Below, piece by piece: positions 44,259-53,385 of a DNA stretch of 64,000 nucleotides; within the stretch, counting starts at the first letter, position 1; every line of letters starts with the position of its first letter. The notes beneath the pieces are model-generated. The model was not told the DNA's origin and searched no databases. It saw only the letters and a program-made list of their open reading frames with translations. This DNA comes from Kitasatospora sp. MMS16-BH015. GTDB lineage: Bacteria; Actinomycetota; Actinomycetes; Streptomycetales; Streptomycetaceae. The stretch covers positions 7,393,001 through 7,457,000 of the forward strand of contig NZ_CP025394.1 in assembly GCF_002943525.1 (NCBI RefSeq), given 5' to 3'. Position numbers and translations under genes: made by a program.

Positions 44259-45155
44259 ATGAGCGACTCCCGCAAGATTGCCTTCATCGGCCTCGGCATC
44301 ATGGGCAGCCCGATGGCCGCCAACCTGGTCAAGGCCGGCCACCACGTGACCGGCTTCAACCTGCAGCAGGCCGCGATCGACGCCCTGGTGGCGGCCGGCG
44401 GCCACGGCGCGACCTCGATCGCCGACGCGGTCAAGGACGCCGAGGTGGTCATCACGATGGTGCCCGCCGACCCGCAGGTCGAGCAGGTCATCCTCGGCGA
44501 GGGCGGTGTCCTGGAGAACGCCAAGCCGGGCACCCTGGTGATCGACATGTCGAGCATCACCCCGCAGACCTCGATCAAGGTCGCCAAGGCCGCCAAGGAG
44601 AAGGGCATCCGCACCGTGGACGCCCCCGTCTCCGGCGGCGAGGCCGGCGCCGTCGAGGCCGTCCTCTCGATCATGGTCGGTGCCGACGACGCGGCCGACT
44701 TCGCCGAGGCGAAGCCGCTGTTCGACGCGCTCGGCACCACCGTCATCCACGTCGGCCCGGCCGGTGCCGGCCAGACCGTGAAGGCGGCCAACCAGCTGAT
44801 CGTGGCCGTCAACATCCAGGTGCTGGCCGAGGCCGTGGTCTTCCTGGAGAACGCGGGCGTCGACCTGCCGGCCGCGCTCGACGTGCTCGGCGGCGGCCTG
44901 GCCGGTTCGACCGTGCTGAACCGCAAGAAGGCCAACATGATCGACCGCCAGTTCGCCCCGGGCTTCCGGATCGACCTGCACCACAAGGACATGGGCATCG
45001 TCACCGACGCCGCCCGCGCGGTCGGCGCCGCCCTGCCGGTCGGCGCCGTGGTGGCCCAGCTGGTCGCCTCCGCCCGCGCCAACGGCGACGGCTCGCTCGA
45101 CCACTCCGCGCTGCTGCGCGGCGTCGAGCGCCTCTCGGGCCGCGAGGTCAAGTAA
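44259..45155 (+). CDS. glxR: 2-hydroxy-3-oxopropionate (tartronate semialdehyde) reductase
   Basis: 298-residue beta-hydroxyacid dehydrogenase: FIGLGIMGSPMAANLVKAGHHV (Rossmann), VIDMSSITPQTS, DAPVSGGEAGAVEAVLSIMVG and AGQTVKAANQLIV (catalytic Lys region). It reduces tartronate semialdehyde to D-glycerate with NAD(P)H. AAGGA precedes the ATG. With hyi upstream and glycerate kinase downstream it forms the glycerate route; glyoxylate carboligase, which supplies the substrate, is not in the window. Confidence 0.93.
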   Translation: MSDSRKIAFIGLGIMGSPMAANLVKAGHHVTGFNLQQAAIDALVAAGGHGATSIADAVKDAEVVITMVPADPQVEQVILGEGGVLENAKPGTLVIDMSSITPQTSIKVAKAAKEKGIRTVDAPVSGGEAGAVEAVLSIMVGADDAADFAEAKPLFDALGTTVIHVGPAGAGQTVKAANQLIVAVNIQVLAEAVVFLENAGVDLPAALDVLGGGLAGSTVLNRKKANMIDRQFAPGFRIDLHHKDMGIVTDAARAVGAALPVGAVVAQLVASARANGDGSLDHSALLRGVERLSGREVK

Positions 45156-45559
45156 CCCGGTAGCTCCTCCTGGTGGCGTGTACCTGTCCGGTCGTGCCCG
45201 CGCCACCAGGAGGGTAGTTCCGGCAGGCGGGGCGGGCTGAGGGCTCATAACGCCCACCCGCCTGCCGTCCCAAACCGGCGACGCGCGCAACCCTCCCGGG
45301 GGCACTTCGGTCGTGCCGCGAGCGTCGCCCGGCCCCCTCCCTCGCCGAGGGGAGCCCCTCGTACGTCGGAAGCGGGACGAGGGGAACGGCGGGGAGGGGG
45401 TCGCACCCCTGACTCTTGAGGGATGGTTCACCACCGGGGGCGCGGGGAACCGCGCGACCAGCCCGCGACGAAGGTGCACGGTTGCGCGCGCCGTTCCTCG
45501 CATCCCTGATGTGGTTAGCCGACTGCACACGTTCTCCGATCCGAAATGAGGCCCACGCC
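45156..45559 (+). other. 404-base gap with the common actinomycete intergenic repeat motif
   Basis: No ORF with coding character is visible here. Besides the glxR terminator it contains GGGGGCGCGGGGAACCGCG (45436-45454), the motif of a repeat scattered through Streptomyces intergenic regions, which can pair with the region near 45480-45502. It may encode a small structured RNA or be a mobile-repeat relic. The glycerate kinase promoter should also lie here, but no clear boxes were found. Confidence 0.5.
45166..45213 (+). terminator. Terminator downstream of glxR
   Basis: 13-bp perfect arms (45166-45178 with 45201-45213), a 22-base loop, starting ten bases after the glxR stop. Separates the hyi-glxR unit from glycerate kinase. 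Confidence 0.65.
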
Positions 45560-46702
45560 ATGCCCGCCACCCCCACCCAGGGTCATGTCGTCGTCGCCCC
45601 CGACAAGTTCAAGGGCACGCTGGAGGGCGCGGAGGTCGCCGCCCACCTCGCCGCGGGGATCCGCCGGGTGCTGCCCGGTGTCGAGATCCGCGAGCTGCCG
45701 GTCGCCGACGGCGGCGAGGGCACGCTGGCGGCCGCGCTGGCGGCGGGCTTCCGCCGGGTGCCGGTGAAGGTGGCCGGGCCGACCGGTCTGCCGGTGGACG
45801 CCGCGATCGCCGTCCGGGACGAGATCGCCGTGGTCGAGCTCGCCCAGGCCAGCGGCCTGGCCCGGCTCCCCGGCGGTCGGACCTCGCCGCTCGGCGCCGG
45901 CTCCTACGGGGTCGGCCAGCTGATCGCCCGGGCGGTCGCGCAGGGCGCGAAGACCGTGGTGATCGGCCTCGGCGGCTCGGCCTGCACGGACGGCGGCGCG
46001 GGCATGGTCCAGGCGCTGGGCGTGGGGCTGTACGACGCCGAGGGCGTCGAGCTCGGGCCCGGCGGCGGCGCGCTGCGCAGGCTGGACCGCCTCGACCTCG
46101 GCTCGCTGGCCGACGGCCTGGCGGGGGTGGAGGTCGTGGTCGCCTGCGACGTGGACAACCCCCTGCTCGGCCCGCGCGGCGCCGCCGCGGTGTACGGCCC
46201 GCAGAAGGGCGCGGACGAGGAGGACCTGGTCGTCCTGGAGGAGGGCCTGACCCGGTTCGCGGACGTGGTCCGCGAGGTGACCGGTCGGGACGTCCGGGAG
46301 GCCCCGGGCGCTGGAGCGGCGGGCGGAGTGGGCTTCGCGGCCCTCGCCCTGCTCGGCGCCACCATGCGACCCGGCATCGAGCTGCTGCTCGAGCTGCTGG
46401 GTTTCGACGAGGCCGTGCGTGGGGCACGCCTCGTCGTGACCGGCGAAGGCTGCCTGGATGCTCAGACGCTCCATGGCAAGGCACCCGCCGGGGTTGCCGC
46501 GGCGGCCACTCGGGCGGGGGTTCGGGTGGCCGCTGTGGCAGGGCGGCTGGAGCTGTCCGAGAGCCAGTGGCGGGCGGCCGGCTTCACCGCCGCGTACGCC
46601 CTGACCGACCTGGCCGAACAGCCCGGCGACAGCATGACCAGGGCCGGCGAGCTCGCGGAGGTGGCCGGCGAACGTCTGGCGACCGACCTGCTGAAGCCCT
46701 GA
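45560..46702 (+). CDS. Glycerate kinase
   Basis: 380-residue GarK/GlxK-type kinase: VVVAPDKFKGTLEGAEVAAHLAAGI at the start, PVADGGEGTLAA, VIGLGGSACTDGGAGMVQALG, DVDNPLLGPRGAAAVYGPQKGA and VVTGEGCLDAQTLHGKAPAGVA. It phosphorylates glycerate (2- or 3-position by class). ATG at 45560; the longer ORF extends into the intergenic repeat and is rejected. Last step of the glyoxylate-to-central-metabolism branch. Confidence 0.92.
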   Translation: MPATPTQGHVVVAPDKFKGTLEGAEVAAHLAAGIRRVLPGVEIRELPVADGGEGTLAAALAAGFRRVPVKVAGPTGLPVDAAIAVRDEIAVVELAQASGLARLPGGRTSPLGAGSYGVGQLIARAVAQGAKTVVIGLGGSACTDGGAGMVQALGVGLYDAEGVELGPGGGALRRLDRLDLGSLADGLAGVEVVVACDVDNPLLGPRGAAAVYGPQKGADEEDLVVLEEGLTRFADVVREVTGRDVREAPGAGAAGGVGFAALALLGATMRPGIELLLELLGFDEAVRGARLVVTGEGCLDAQTLHGKAPAGVAAAATRAGVRVAAVAGRLELSESQWRAAGFTAAYALTDLAEQPGDSMTRAGELAEVAGERLATDLLKP

Positions 46703-46721
46703 CCGGTCGTACGTTCCTCCA

Positions 46722-46751
46722 TTGACGTTTTGTTGAAGGCGGGCCTAGGCT
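46722..46751 (+). promoter_or_regulatory. allB promoter with variant AllR box
   Basis: -35 TTGACG (46722-46727), 18-base spacer, -10 TAGGCT (46746-46751). The candidate AllR box TTGAC-N5-GTTGA (46722-46736) overlaps the -35; two arm positions differ from the perfect sites. Confidence 0.6.
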
Positions 46752-46863
46752 CCGAGCAATCGCAGCTCCGATCGGATCATCAGATCGGCTCAACTGTCGT
46801 ACCGGCAGCGCCTGCCCGCCCTCAGCGACCCCCACCCTTCTTGACTTCCCGGAGGTCCCCCAG

Positions 46864-48204
46864 ATGTCCCCCAGCCAGGTGGTGCGCTCCCGCCGCGTGG
46901 TCCTCCCCGAGGGAGAGCGCCCCGCCGACGTCCTGATCCGGGACGGCAAGATCGCCGCCGTCGGCGAGTACGGCTCGCTGAGCGCCGACACCGTCACCGA
47001 GCTCGGCGACACCGCCCTGCTGCCCGGCCTGGTCGACACCCACGTGCACGTCAACGAGCCCGGCCGCACCGAGTGGGAGGGCTTCGCCACCGCCACCAAG
47101 GCGGCCGCCGCCGGCGGGGTCACCACGATCATCGACATGCCGCTCAACTCGGTGCCGCCCACCACGACCGTGGACGGGCTGGCCGCCAAGCGGAAGACCG
47201 CCGAGGGCCAGGCCTGGGTCGACCTCGGCTTCTGGGGCGGCGCGATCCCGGGCAACGTGCCGGATCTCGCGCCGCTGCACGAGGCCGGCGTGTTCGGCTT
47301 CAAGAGCTTCCTCGCCCCCTCCGGGGTGGACGAGTTCCCGCACGTGGAGCAGGCCGACCTGGAGCTGGCCCTGGCCGAGCAGGCCCGGATCGGCGCCCTG
47401 GCGATCATCCACGCCGAGGACCCGGCCGTGCTCGAGGCCGCCCCGCAGACCCCCGGCGTGCACTACCGCGACTTCCTCGCCTCCCGCCCGGACGACGCCG
47501 AGGCGGCCGCCGTGGCCCGGCTGCTCGACACGGCCCGCCGCACCGGCGCCCGGGTGCACATCCTGCACGTCTCCTCCGCCGCCGTGCTGCCGCTGCTGCG
47601 CCAGGCCCGAGAGGACGGCGTGCAGGTGACGGCCGAGACCTGCCCGCACTACCTCACCCTCGCGGCCGAGGAGGTGCCGGACGGCGACACCGCCTTCAAG
47701 TGCTGCCCGCCGATCCGCGACGAATCCAACCGCGACCGGCTCTGGGCGGCCCTGGCGGCCGGCGAGTTCATCGCGGTGGTCTCCGACCACTCGCCCTCCA
47801 CCCCCGACCTCAAGCTCCTCCAGCGCTACGGCGGCAGCGGCGACTTCGCCGCCGCCTGGGGCGGGATCGCCTCGCTGCAGCTCGGCCTGCCGGCCATCTG
47901 GACCGAGGCCCGGCGACGCGGCCACTCGCTCGCCGAGGTGGTCCGCTGGATGTCTTCCGGGCCCGCCTCGCTGGTCGGCCTGACCGGCACCAAGGGCGCG
48001 ATCGCCGTCGGCTGCGACGCCGACCTGGTCGCCTTCGACCCGGACGCCGACTTCGCGGTGCACGCCGAGGAGCTGCACCACCGCAACCCCGTCACCCCGT
48101 ACGCGGGCAAGACGCTGAGTGGCGCCGTCCGCACCACCTGGCTGCGCGGCCGGGTCGTGGACGTGGCCGCCGCGCCCTTCGGCCGCCAGATCACCCGTTC
48201 CTAG
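46864..48204 (+). CDS. allB: Allantoinase
   Basis: 446-residue dihydroorotase-like amidohydrolase: H60-x-H62 in [17 protein letters not shown], carbamylated Lys about K147 in [38 protein letters not shown] and SDHSPS. It opens allantoin to allantoate. Start of a probable allB-alc-katA operon (14- and 42-base gaps). Confidence 0.95.
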   Translation: MSPSQVVRSRRVVLPEGERPADVLIRDGKIAAVGEYGSLSADTVTELGDTALLPGLVDTHVHVNEPGRTEWEGFATATKAAAAGGVTTIIDMPLNSVPPTTTVDGLAAKRKTAEGQAWVDLGFWGGAIPGNVPDLAPLHEAGVFGFKSFLAPSGVDEFPHVEQADLELALAEQARIGALAIIHAEDPAVLEAAPQTPGVHYRDFLASRPDDAEAAAVARLLDTARRTGARVHILHVSSAAVLPLLRQAREDGVQVTAETCPHYLTLAAEEVPDGDTAFKCCPPIRDESNRDRLWAALAAGEFIAVVSDHSPSTPDLKLLQRYGGSGDFAAAWGGIASLQLGLPAIWTEARRRGHSLAEVVRWMSSGPASLVGLTGTKGAIAVGCDADLVAFDPDADFAVHAEELHHRNPVTPYAGKTLSGAVRTTWLRGRVVDVAAAPFGRQITRS

Positions 48205-48217
48205 GAGAGAGACGCAG

Positions 48218-49477
48218 ATGAGCACCAGTCAGAACCCGAGCGCTCCCTTCACCGAGCTGGTCGACCTGGCCTCGCGGCTGCTGGGCGCCGGCGTGGTCGC
48301 CACCAACGAGGACACCTTCGCCGACGCGGAGAACCTGCTGGTGGCCAAGCCCGCCGAGTTCCGCCCGCACACCTTCGGCCACAAGGGCCAGATCATGGAC
48401 GGCTGGGAGAGCAAGCGCCGCCGCGGCGTGAGCGCCGAGCAGCCGCACCCCACCGACGAGGACCACGACTGGGCGATCGTCCGCCTCGGCGTCCCGGGCG
48501 TGATCCGGGGCGTGATCGTGGACACCGCGCACTTCACCGGCAACTACCCCGAGACCGGCTCCGTCCAGGGCGCCTCGATCCCGGGCATCCCCTCGGTGGA
48601 GGAGCTGGCGGCCGCCGACTGGGTCGACCTCGTCCCGCGCACCGCGCTCCAGGGCAACACCGCCCACGAGTTCGCCGTCGCCGACGAGACCCGCTACACC
48701 CACGTCCGGCTGAACATCTGGCCCGACGGCGGCGTGGCCCGCCTGCGCGTGCACGGCGAGGTGCTTCCCGACCCGCGCGACCTGGACGGCCTCACCTTCG
48801 ACCTGGCCGCCCAGGAGTACGGCGGCGTGGCCGAGGCCGCCTCGGACCGCTACTTCTCCTCCCCGCACAACCTGAACGCTCCCGGCCGAGCCTCCGTCAT
48901 GGGCGAGGGCTGGGAGACCCGGCGTCGGCGCGACAAGGCCAACGACTGGGTACAGATCGCCCTGGCCGGGGGCGGCGAGGTCCTGGCCGCCGAGGTGGAC
49001 ACCACCCACTTCGTCGCCAACGCCCCCGGCTGGGCCGACCTGGTCGGCTTCGACGCCTCCGACGGCGCGGACCCGGCCGAGGGGGAGTGGTTCGAGCTGC
49101 TGCCGCGCACCCGCCTCCAGCCCGACACCCGCCACCGCCTGCGCCTCGCCGGCGGCCGCCCCGTCACCCACGTGCGGATCAACGTCTACCCCGACGGCGG
49201 CCTGGCCCGCCTGCGGCTGACCGGCAGGCTCACCGAGGCCGGCCGCGCCGCCCTCGCCCTGCGCTGGTTCAACGCCCTGCCGGCCGCCGAGGCTTCGACC
49301 GCTCTGGTCGAGGCCGGTCTCCTCCAGGCCGAGGCCGCCGCGCTGACCGCCGCCCGCCCGCTCGCGGACGCCGCCGCGACCACCACCGCCGTCGCCGCGC
49401 TCCACCCGGCCGACGGCCCGGACGGCGAGCACACCTCCCGCCGCCGCTCCGCCGTCTGGCGCCTGCTTGGCGTCTGA
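48218..49477 (+). CDS. alc: Allantoicase
   Basis: 419 residues with two repeated allantoicase domains; each has a W-E-(S/T)-(K/R)-RRR motif (GWESKRRRG, GWETRRRRD), and a repeated ...(Y/H)THVRLNIWPDGGVARLR / VTHVRINVYPDGGLARLR segment. It hydrolyses allantoate to ureidoglycolate and urea. AGGAG precedes the ATG at 48218. No ureidoglycolate lyase or urease gene follows in the window. Confidence 0.94.
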   Translation: MSTSQNPSAPFTELVDLASRLLGAGVVATNEDTFADAENLLVAKPAEFRPHTFGHKGQIMDGWESKRRRGVSAEQPHPTDEDHDWAIVRLGVPGVIRGVIVDTAHFTGNYPETGSVQGASIPGIPSVEELAAADWVDLVPRTALQGNTAHEFAVADETRYTHVRLNIWPDGGVARLRVHGEVLPDPRDLDGLTFDLAAQEYGGVAEAASDRYFSSPHNLNAPGRASVMGEGWETRRRRDKANDWVQIALAGGGEVLAAEVDTTHFVANAPGWADLVGFDASDGADPAEGEWFELLPRTRLQPDTRHRLRLAGGRPVTHVRINVYPDGGLARLRLTGRLTEAGRAALALRWFNALPAAEASTALVEAGLLQAEAAALTAARPLADAAATTTAVAALHPADGPDGEHTSRRRSAVWRLLGV

Positions 49478-49519
49478 CGCCTCGTCACTTCCTCGCACCG
49501 CTGCTACTGAAGGACCCCC

Positions 49520-50977
49520 ATGTCGAAGATCCTGACCACCGAGTCCGGCGCCCCGATCGCCGACAACCAGAACTCGGCCTCGGCCGGCGAGTACGGCCCG
49601 CTGCTTATCCAGGACCAGCAGCTCATCGAGAAGCTGGCCCGCTTCAACCGCGAGCGAATCCCGGAGCGCGTCGTGCACGCCCGCGGCTCCGGCGCTTACG
49701 GCTACTTCGAGGTCACCGACGAGGTCTCGCAGTACACCAAGGCCGACTTCCTCTCCGCCGTGGGCAAGCGCACCGAGGTCTTCCTCCGCTTCTCCACCGT
49801 CGCGGGTGCCCTCGGCTCCTCGGACGCGGTGCGCGACCCGCGCGGCTTCGCGCTGAAGTTCTACACCGCTCAGGGCAACTACGACCTGGTCGGCAACAAC
49901 ACCCCGGTGTTCTTCATCAAGGACCCGATCAAGTTCCCCGACTTCATCCACTCGCAGAAGCGCGACCCGTTCACCGGCGTGCAGGAGGCGGACAACGTCT
50001 GGGACTTCTGGGCCCACTCGCCCGCCTCCACCCACCAGATCACCTGGCTCTTCGGCGACCGCGGCATCCCGGCCTCGTACCGCCACATGAACGGCTACGG
50101 CTCGCACACCTACCAGTGGGTCAACGAGGCCGGCGAGGCGTTCTGGGTGAAGTACCACTTCAAGACCAACCAGGGCATCCGCTCGCTGGACGGCTCGCAG
50201 TCGGCCGAGGTGCTCGGCGCCGACGCCGACAGCCACCAGCGCGACCTGCACCAGGCGATCGAGCGGGGCGTCTTCCCGTCCTGGACGCTCTACGTGCAGC
50301 TGATGCCGGTGGCCGAGGCGGCCACCTACCGCTTCAACCCGTTCGACCTCACCAAGGTCTGGCCGCACGCCGACTACCCGCTGGTCAAGGTCGGCCGCCT
50401 GGTGCTCAACAAGAACCCCGACAACGTCTTCGCCGAGGTGGAGCAGTCGGCCTTCTCGCCGAACAACTTCGTGCCCGGCATCGGCGCCTCCCCGGACAAG
50501 ATGCTCCAGGGCCGGCTCTTCGCCTACGCGGACGCCCAGCGCTACCGTCTCGGTGTCAACCACACCCAGCTGGCCGTCAACGCCCCCCGGGCCACCTCGG
50601 CGGACAACTACGGCCAGGACGGCTTCTCCGCCGTCAACAACGGCCGCCGCAAGAACTACGAGCCGAACTCCTACGACGGCCCGACCCAGACGGACGAGGC
50701 GCTGGCCGCCCCGACCCGCCTGGACGGCTACACCGGCACCTACACCACCCCGGCGCACTCGAAGGACGACGACTTCTTCCAGGCCGGTGAGCTCTACCGC
50801 CTGATGTCGGAGGGCGAGCAGGAGCGCCTGATCAACAACATCGCGGGCTTCCTCTCGCGGGTCTCCCGCGAGGACGTGATCGAGAAGAACCTCGCGCACT
50901 TCCACGCCGCCGACCCGACCTACGGCGCCCGCCTGGCCGCCGCCGTCGCCAAGCTCCGCGCGGGCGACGAGGGCTGA
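49520..50977 (+). CDS. kat: Monofunctional heme catalase
   Basis: 485-residue small-subunit catalase. Distal His about H53 in RVVHARGSGAYGYFEVT, conserved Asn in NNTPVFFIKDPIKFPDFIHSQKRDP, proximal heme ligand about Y336 in RLFAYADAQRYRLG. AAGGA precedes the ATG. Close to alc in one likely operon, it serves to remove the H2O2 produced by uricase. A terminator follows. Confidence 0.95.
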   Translation: MSKILTTESGAPIADNQNSASAGEYGPLLIQDQQLIEKLARFNRERIPERVVHARGSGAYGYFEVTDEVSQYTKADFLSAVGKRTEVFLRFSTVAGALGSSDAVRDPRGFALKFYTAQGNYDLVGNNTPVFFIKDPIKFPDFIHSQKRDPFTGVQEADNVWDFWAHSPASTHQITWLFGDRGIPASYRHMNGYGSHTYQWVNEAGEAFWVKYHFKTNQGIRSLDGSQSAEVLGADADSHQRDLHQAIERGVFPSWTLYVQLMPVAEAATYRFNPFDLTKVWPHADYPLVKVGRLVLNKNPDNVFAEVEQSAFSPNNFVPGIGASPDKMLQGRLFAYADAQRYRLGVNHTQLAVNAPRATSADNYGQDGFSAVNNGRRKNYEPNSYDGPTQTDEALAAPTRLDGYTGTYTTPAHSKDDDFFQAGELYRLMSEGEQERLINNIAGFLSRVSREDVIEKNLAHFHAADPTYGARLAAAVAKLRAGDEG

Positions 50978-50998
50978 GCTTCCTGACCCACCCTCACC

Positions 50999-51039
50999 GG
51001 ACGGGCCGTTCCCCCAGGGCAGTGGGGAGCGGCCCGTCC
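50999..51039 (+). terminator. Terminator after the catalase gene
   Basis: Hairpin of 10 bp plus one G-T wobble plus 5 bp (50999-51014 with 51024-51039), followed by a short T-rich tract (TCCTTTCC). Confidence 0.8.
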
Positions 51040-51075
51040 TCCTTTCCGTGCCTCTCTCGCCCGCGGGGCCCCCGG

Positions 51076-51087
51076 TGGCATATGCCA
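51076..51087. promoter_or_regulatory. 12-bp perfect palindrome TGGCATATGCCA
   Basis: Lies 138 bases before the IclR gene, in a stretch with no other feature. Fits an IclR-type autoregulatory operator but is unlike the AllR-type box. Confidence 0.45.
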
Positions 51088-51224
51088 TCTGACAGAGCCT
51101 CGGGAAAGGGGTCAATTACCCGCGAGACGGACGTGCGACGGGCCCACCATGGCTAGGCTGGAACGTGTCCGCCGGGTGGTACCCGCCTGCGGCACGTGCA
51201 CCACGCTCCTTGGAAGGGGTCGCC

Positions 51225-52004
51225 ATGTCGGCACAGCGTCGAGGCAGTCGGGCCACGCTGGCACCGGGCGGCCGGGGCCCGTACGCGGTGCTCCAGCGGG
51301 CCCTGCGGCTACTGGAGGCCGTCGACCGGCACCCCGCGGGCGTCTCGCTCGGGGCGCTGGCCCGGGAGCTCTCGCTGCCGCTGACCACGGTGCAGGAGCT
51401 GGCCGAGGTGCTGGAGACCGAGGGCTACCTGGGGTACCAGGACGGCGAATGGGTGCTGGGCGGCACCTTCTCGCTGCTCGGCCGGCAGAACCGCGAGGAC
51501 CTGCTCCGGTCCCGCTTGGAGCGCCAACTCCTGGACTTGCGGGACGAATTGGGTGCGGCGGTGTACTTCAGCCGGTACCACGAGGGCGAGCTCTCGGTGG
51601 AGGCGGTGGCCGCCTCAGAGGAGGCCCCGGCGGTGCACGAGTGGGTCGACTTCCGGGCCACCGCGCACGCCAGCGCGATCGGCAAGTGCCTGCTCAGCCA
51701 GCTCGACCACGACGGCCGCCGCGACCACCTCGCCCGGCACCCGATCGCCCGGCTCACCGCCCGCACCATCACCGACCCCGAGCAGCTGATGCACCGTCTG
51801 GAGCGCCAGCCCTCCACCGTCCCGGTGCTCGACCTCCAGGAGTACTCGCTGGGCACCGTCTGCGCCGCCGTCCCGGTCACGGCCGGCTCCACCGTCGGCT
51901 GCCTGGCCACCTCGCTGCCGGTCAGCCAGGTGCACCGGCTGCGCGCCGCCGCCGAGCTGCTCGCCGACCGCGCCGCACCGCTGATGGTGGCGATGGCCGT
52001 CTGA
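51225..52004 (+). CDS. IclR-family transcriptional regulator
   Basis: 259 residues. Winged-helix part: AVLQRALRLLEAVDRHPAGVSLGALARELSLPLTTVQELAEVLETEGYL; effector domain: ELSVEAVAAS...FRATAHASAIGKCLLSQL...GTVCAAVPVTA. Start at ATG 51225 with GGAAGGGG. It directly follows the catalase terminator, so it may also take part in control of the purine genes, but its target is unknown. Confidence 0.82.
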   Translation: MSAQRRGSRATLAPGGRGPYAVLQRALRLLEAVDRHPAGVSLGALARELSLPLTTVQELAEVLETEGYLGYQDGEWVLGGTFSLLGRQNREDLLRSRLERQLLDLRDELGAAVYFSRYHEGELSVEAVAASEEAPAVHEWVDFRATAHASAIGKCLLSQLDHDGRRDHLARHPIARLTARTITDPEQLMHRLERQPSTVPVLDLQEYSLGTVCAAVPVTAGSTVGCLATSLPVSQVHRLRAAAELLADRAAPLMVAMAV

Positions 52005-52032
52005 GGCGGCCCGCCGTGCCATCATCCCGACC

Positions 52033-52413
52033 ATGAGATCCCGTACCGCCGGCATGTGGTGGGGCCCGGCCCTGGAGGCCCCAGACCCGGCCGAGCTCGC
52101 CCGGTTCTACCACCAGCTGCTCGAGTGGCCGATCGTGCACGAGGAGCCCGGCACCTCCGTGCTCGGCGCCCCCGGCGGCGCCTTCCTGGTCTGCCAGCAG
52201 GCCGCCGGCTACCAGCGCCCGGTCTGGCCGCCCGTCCCCGGCGCCCAACGCCCCATGATGCACTTCGACTTCCAGGTCGGCGACCTCGCCGAGGCCACCG
52301 CCGAGGCCCTCGCCCTCGGCGCCACCCTGGCCGAGCACCAGCCGCAGGACCACGTCCGGGTGCTCCTCGACCCGGCCGGCCACCCGTTCTGCCTCTGCCT
52401 CGACCAGGGCTGA
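52033..52413 (+). CDS. VOC (glyoxalase) family protein
   Basis: 126-residue VOC protein: MWWGPALEAPDPAELARFYHQLLEWPIVHEEPGT and a second half ending RVLLDPAGHPFCLCLDQG. It lies 28 bases after the IclR gene in the same direction. Function unknown. Confidence 0.8.
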   Translation: MRSRTAGMWWGPALEAPDPAELARFYHQLLEWPIVHEEPGTSVLGAPGGAFLVCQQAAGYQRPVWPPVPGAQRPMMHFDFQVGDLAEATAEALALGATLAEHQPQDHVRVLLDPAGHPFCLCLDQG

Positions 52414-52468
52414 CCTCGCACTCTTATCCGCTTGCCTTCCGACCCGGCCGCCGCCAGGCTCCGGTGCC

Positions 52469-53311
52469 ATGCCTACCTTCACCGCGCCCGACGGGACCGT
52501 GCTCGCCTACCACCTCAAGGGCGCGGGCGCACCGCTGCTCGTCCTCCCCGGCGGCCCGATGCGGGCCTCCGAGTACCTCGGCGACCTGGGCGGGCTGACG
52601 GCGCACCGGCAGCTCGTGCTGCTCGACCTGCGGGGCACCGGGGACTCGGCCGAGCCCGCCGACCCGGCGAGCTACCGGTGCGACCGGCAGGTCGGCGATG
52701 TCGAGGCGCTCCGGTAGCACCTGGGCCTGGCCGAGTTCGACCTGCTGGCGCACTCGGCCGGCGGCGACCTGGCCCTGCTCTACGCCGCCCGGCACCCCGA
52801 GCGGATCCGCTCGCTCACCCTGGTCACCGGCCGGGGCCGGGCCGTCGGGGTCGAGTTCACCCCGGAGCAGCGGGCCGAGGCCCGTGCCCTGCGGGCGGGG
52901 GAGCCCTGGTACGAGGCGGCCTGCGCCGCCTTCGCGGCGGTGGACGCCGGCTCCGAGGCCGACGAGGACTGGGCCGGGATCGTGCCCTTCTACTACGGCC
53001 GCTGGGACGAGGCCGCGCAGGCGCACGCCCGCGAGGACGACCGGCAGTGCAACTACGAGGCGGGCGACCGCTACCCCGCCGAGGGCGCCTTCGACCCGCC
53101 CGCCACCCTCGCCGCCCTGGCCGCCCTGAAGGCCCCCGTCCTCCTGCTGGCCGGCGAACTCGACGGCGGCCCCCGCCCGGCGGCGGCCGCCCGGATGGCC
53201 ACCTTCTTCCCCACCGCCACCGTCCACGTCCTGCCCGGCGCCGGCCACTTCCCCTGGCTCGACGACCCGGCCCACTTCTCCGGCGTCATCGCGGAGTTCC
53301 TCAGCCGCTGA
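52469..53311 (+). pseudogene. Alpha/beta-hydrolase broken by in-frame amber codon
   Basis: The same frame encodes a complete alpha/beta hydrolase (oxyanion motif LPGGPM, LLDLRGTGDSAEP, nucleophile Ser in LLAHSAGGDLAL, acid region LLLAGELDGG, His in PGAGHFPWLDDP) interrupted by TAG at 52715-52717 between DVEALR and HLGLAEFDLL, where homologues usually have an amino acid such as Glu or Asp. The nucleophile is after the stop, so the 82-residue first part would be inactive. It may be a recent nonsense mutation, a sequencing error or a read-through gene. Confidence 0.8.
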
Positions 53312-53385
53312 CCGGGCCGCTGACCGGGCCGGTGCCACCCGCGTCGGTCCGGGCTCGGGCCGGGCGGTCGTGGTTGCATGGCCGG

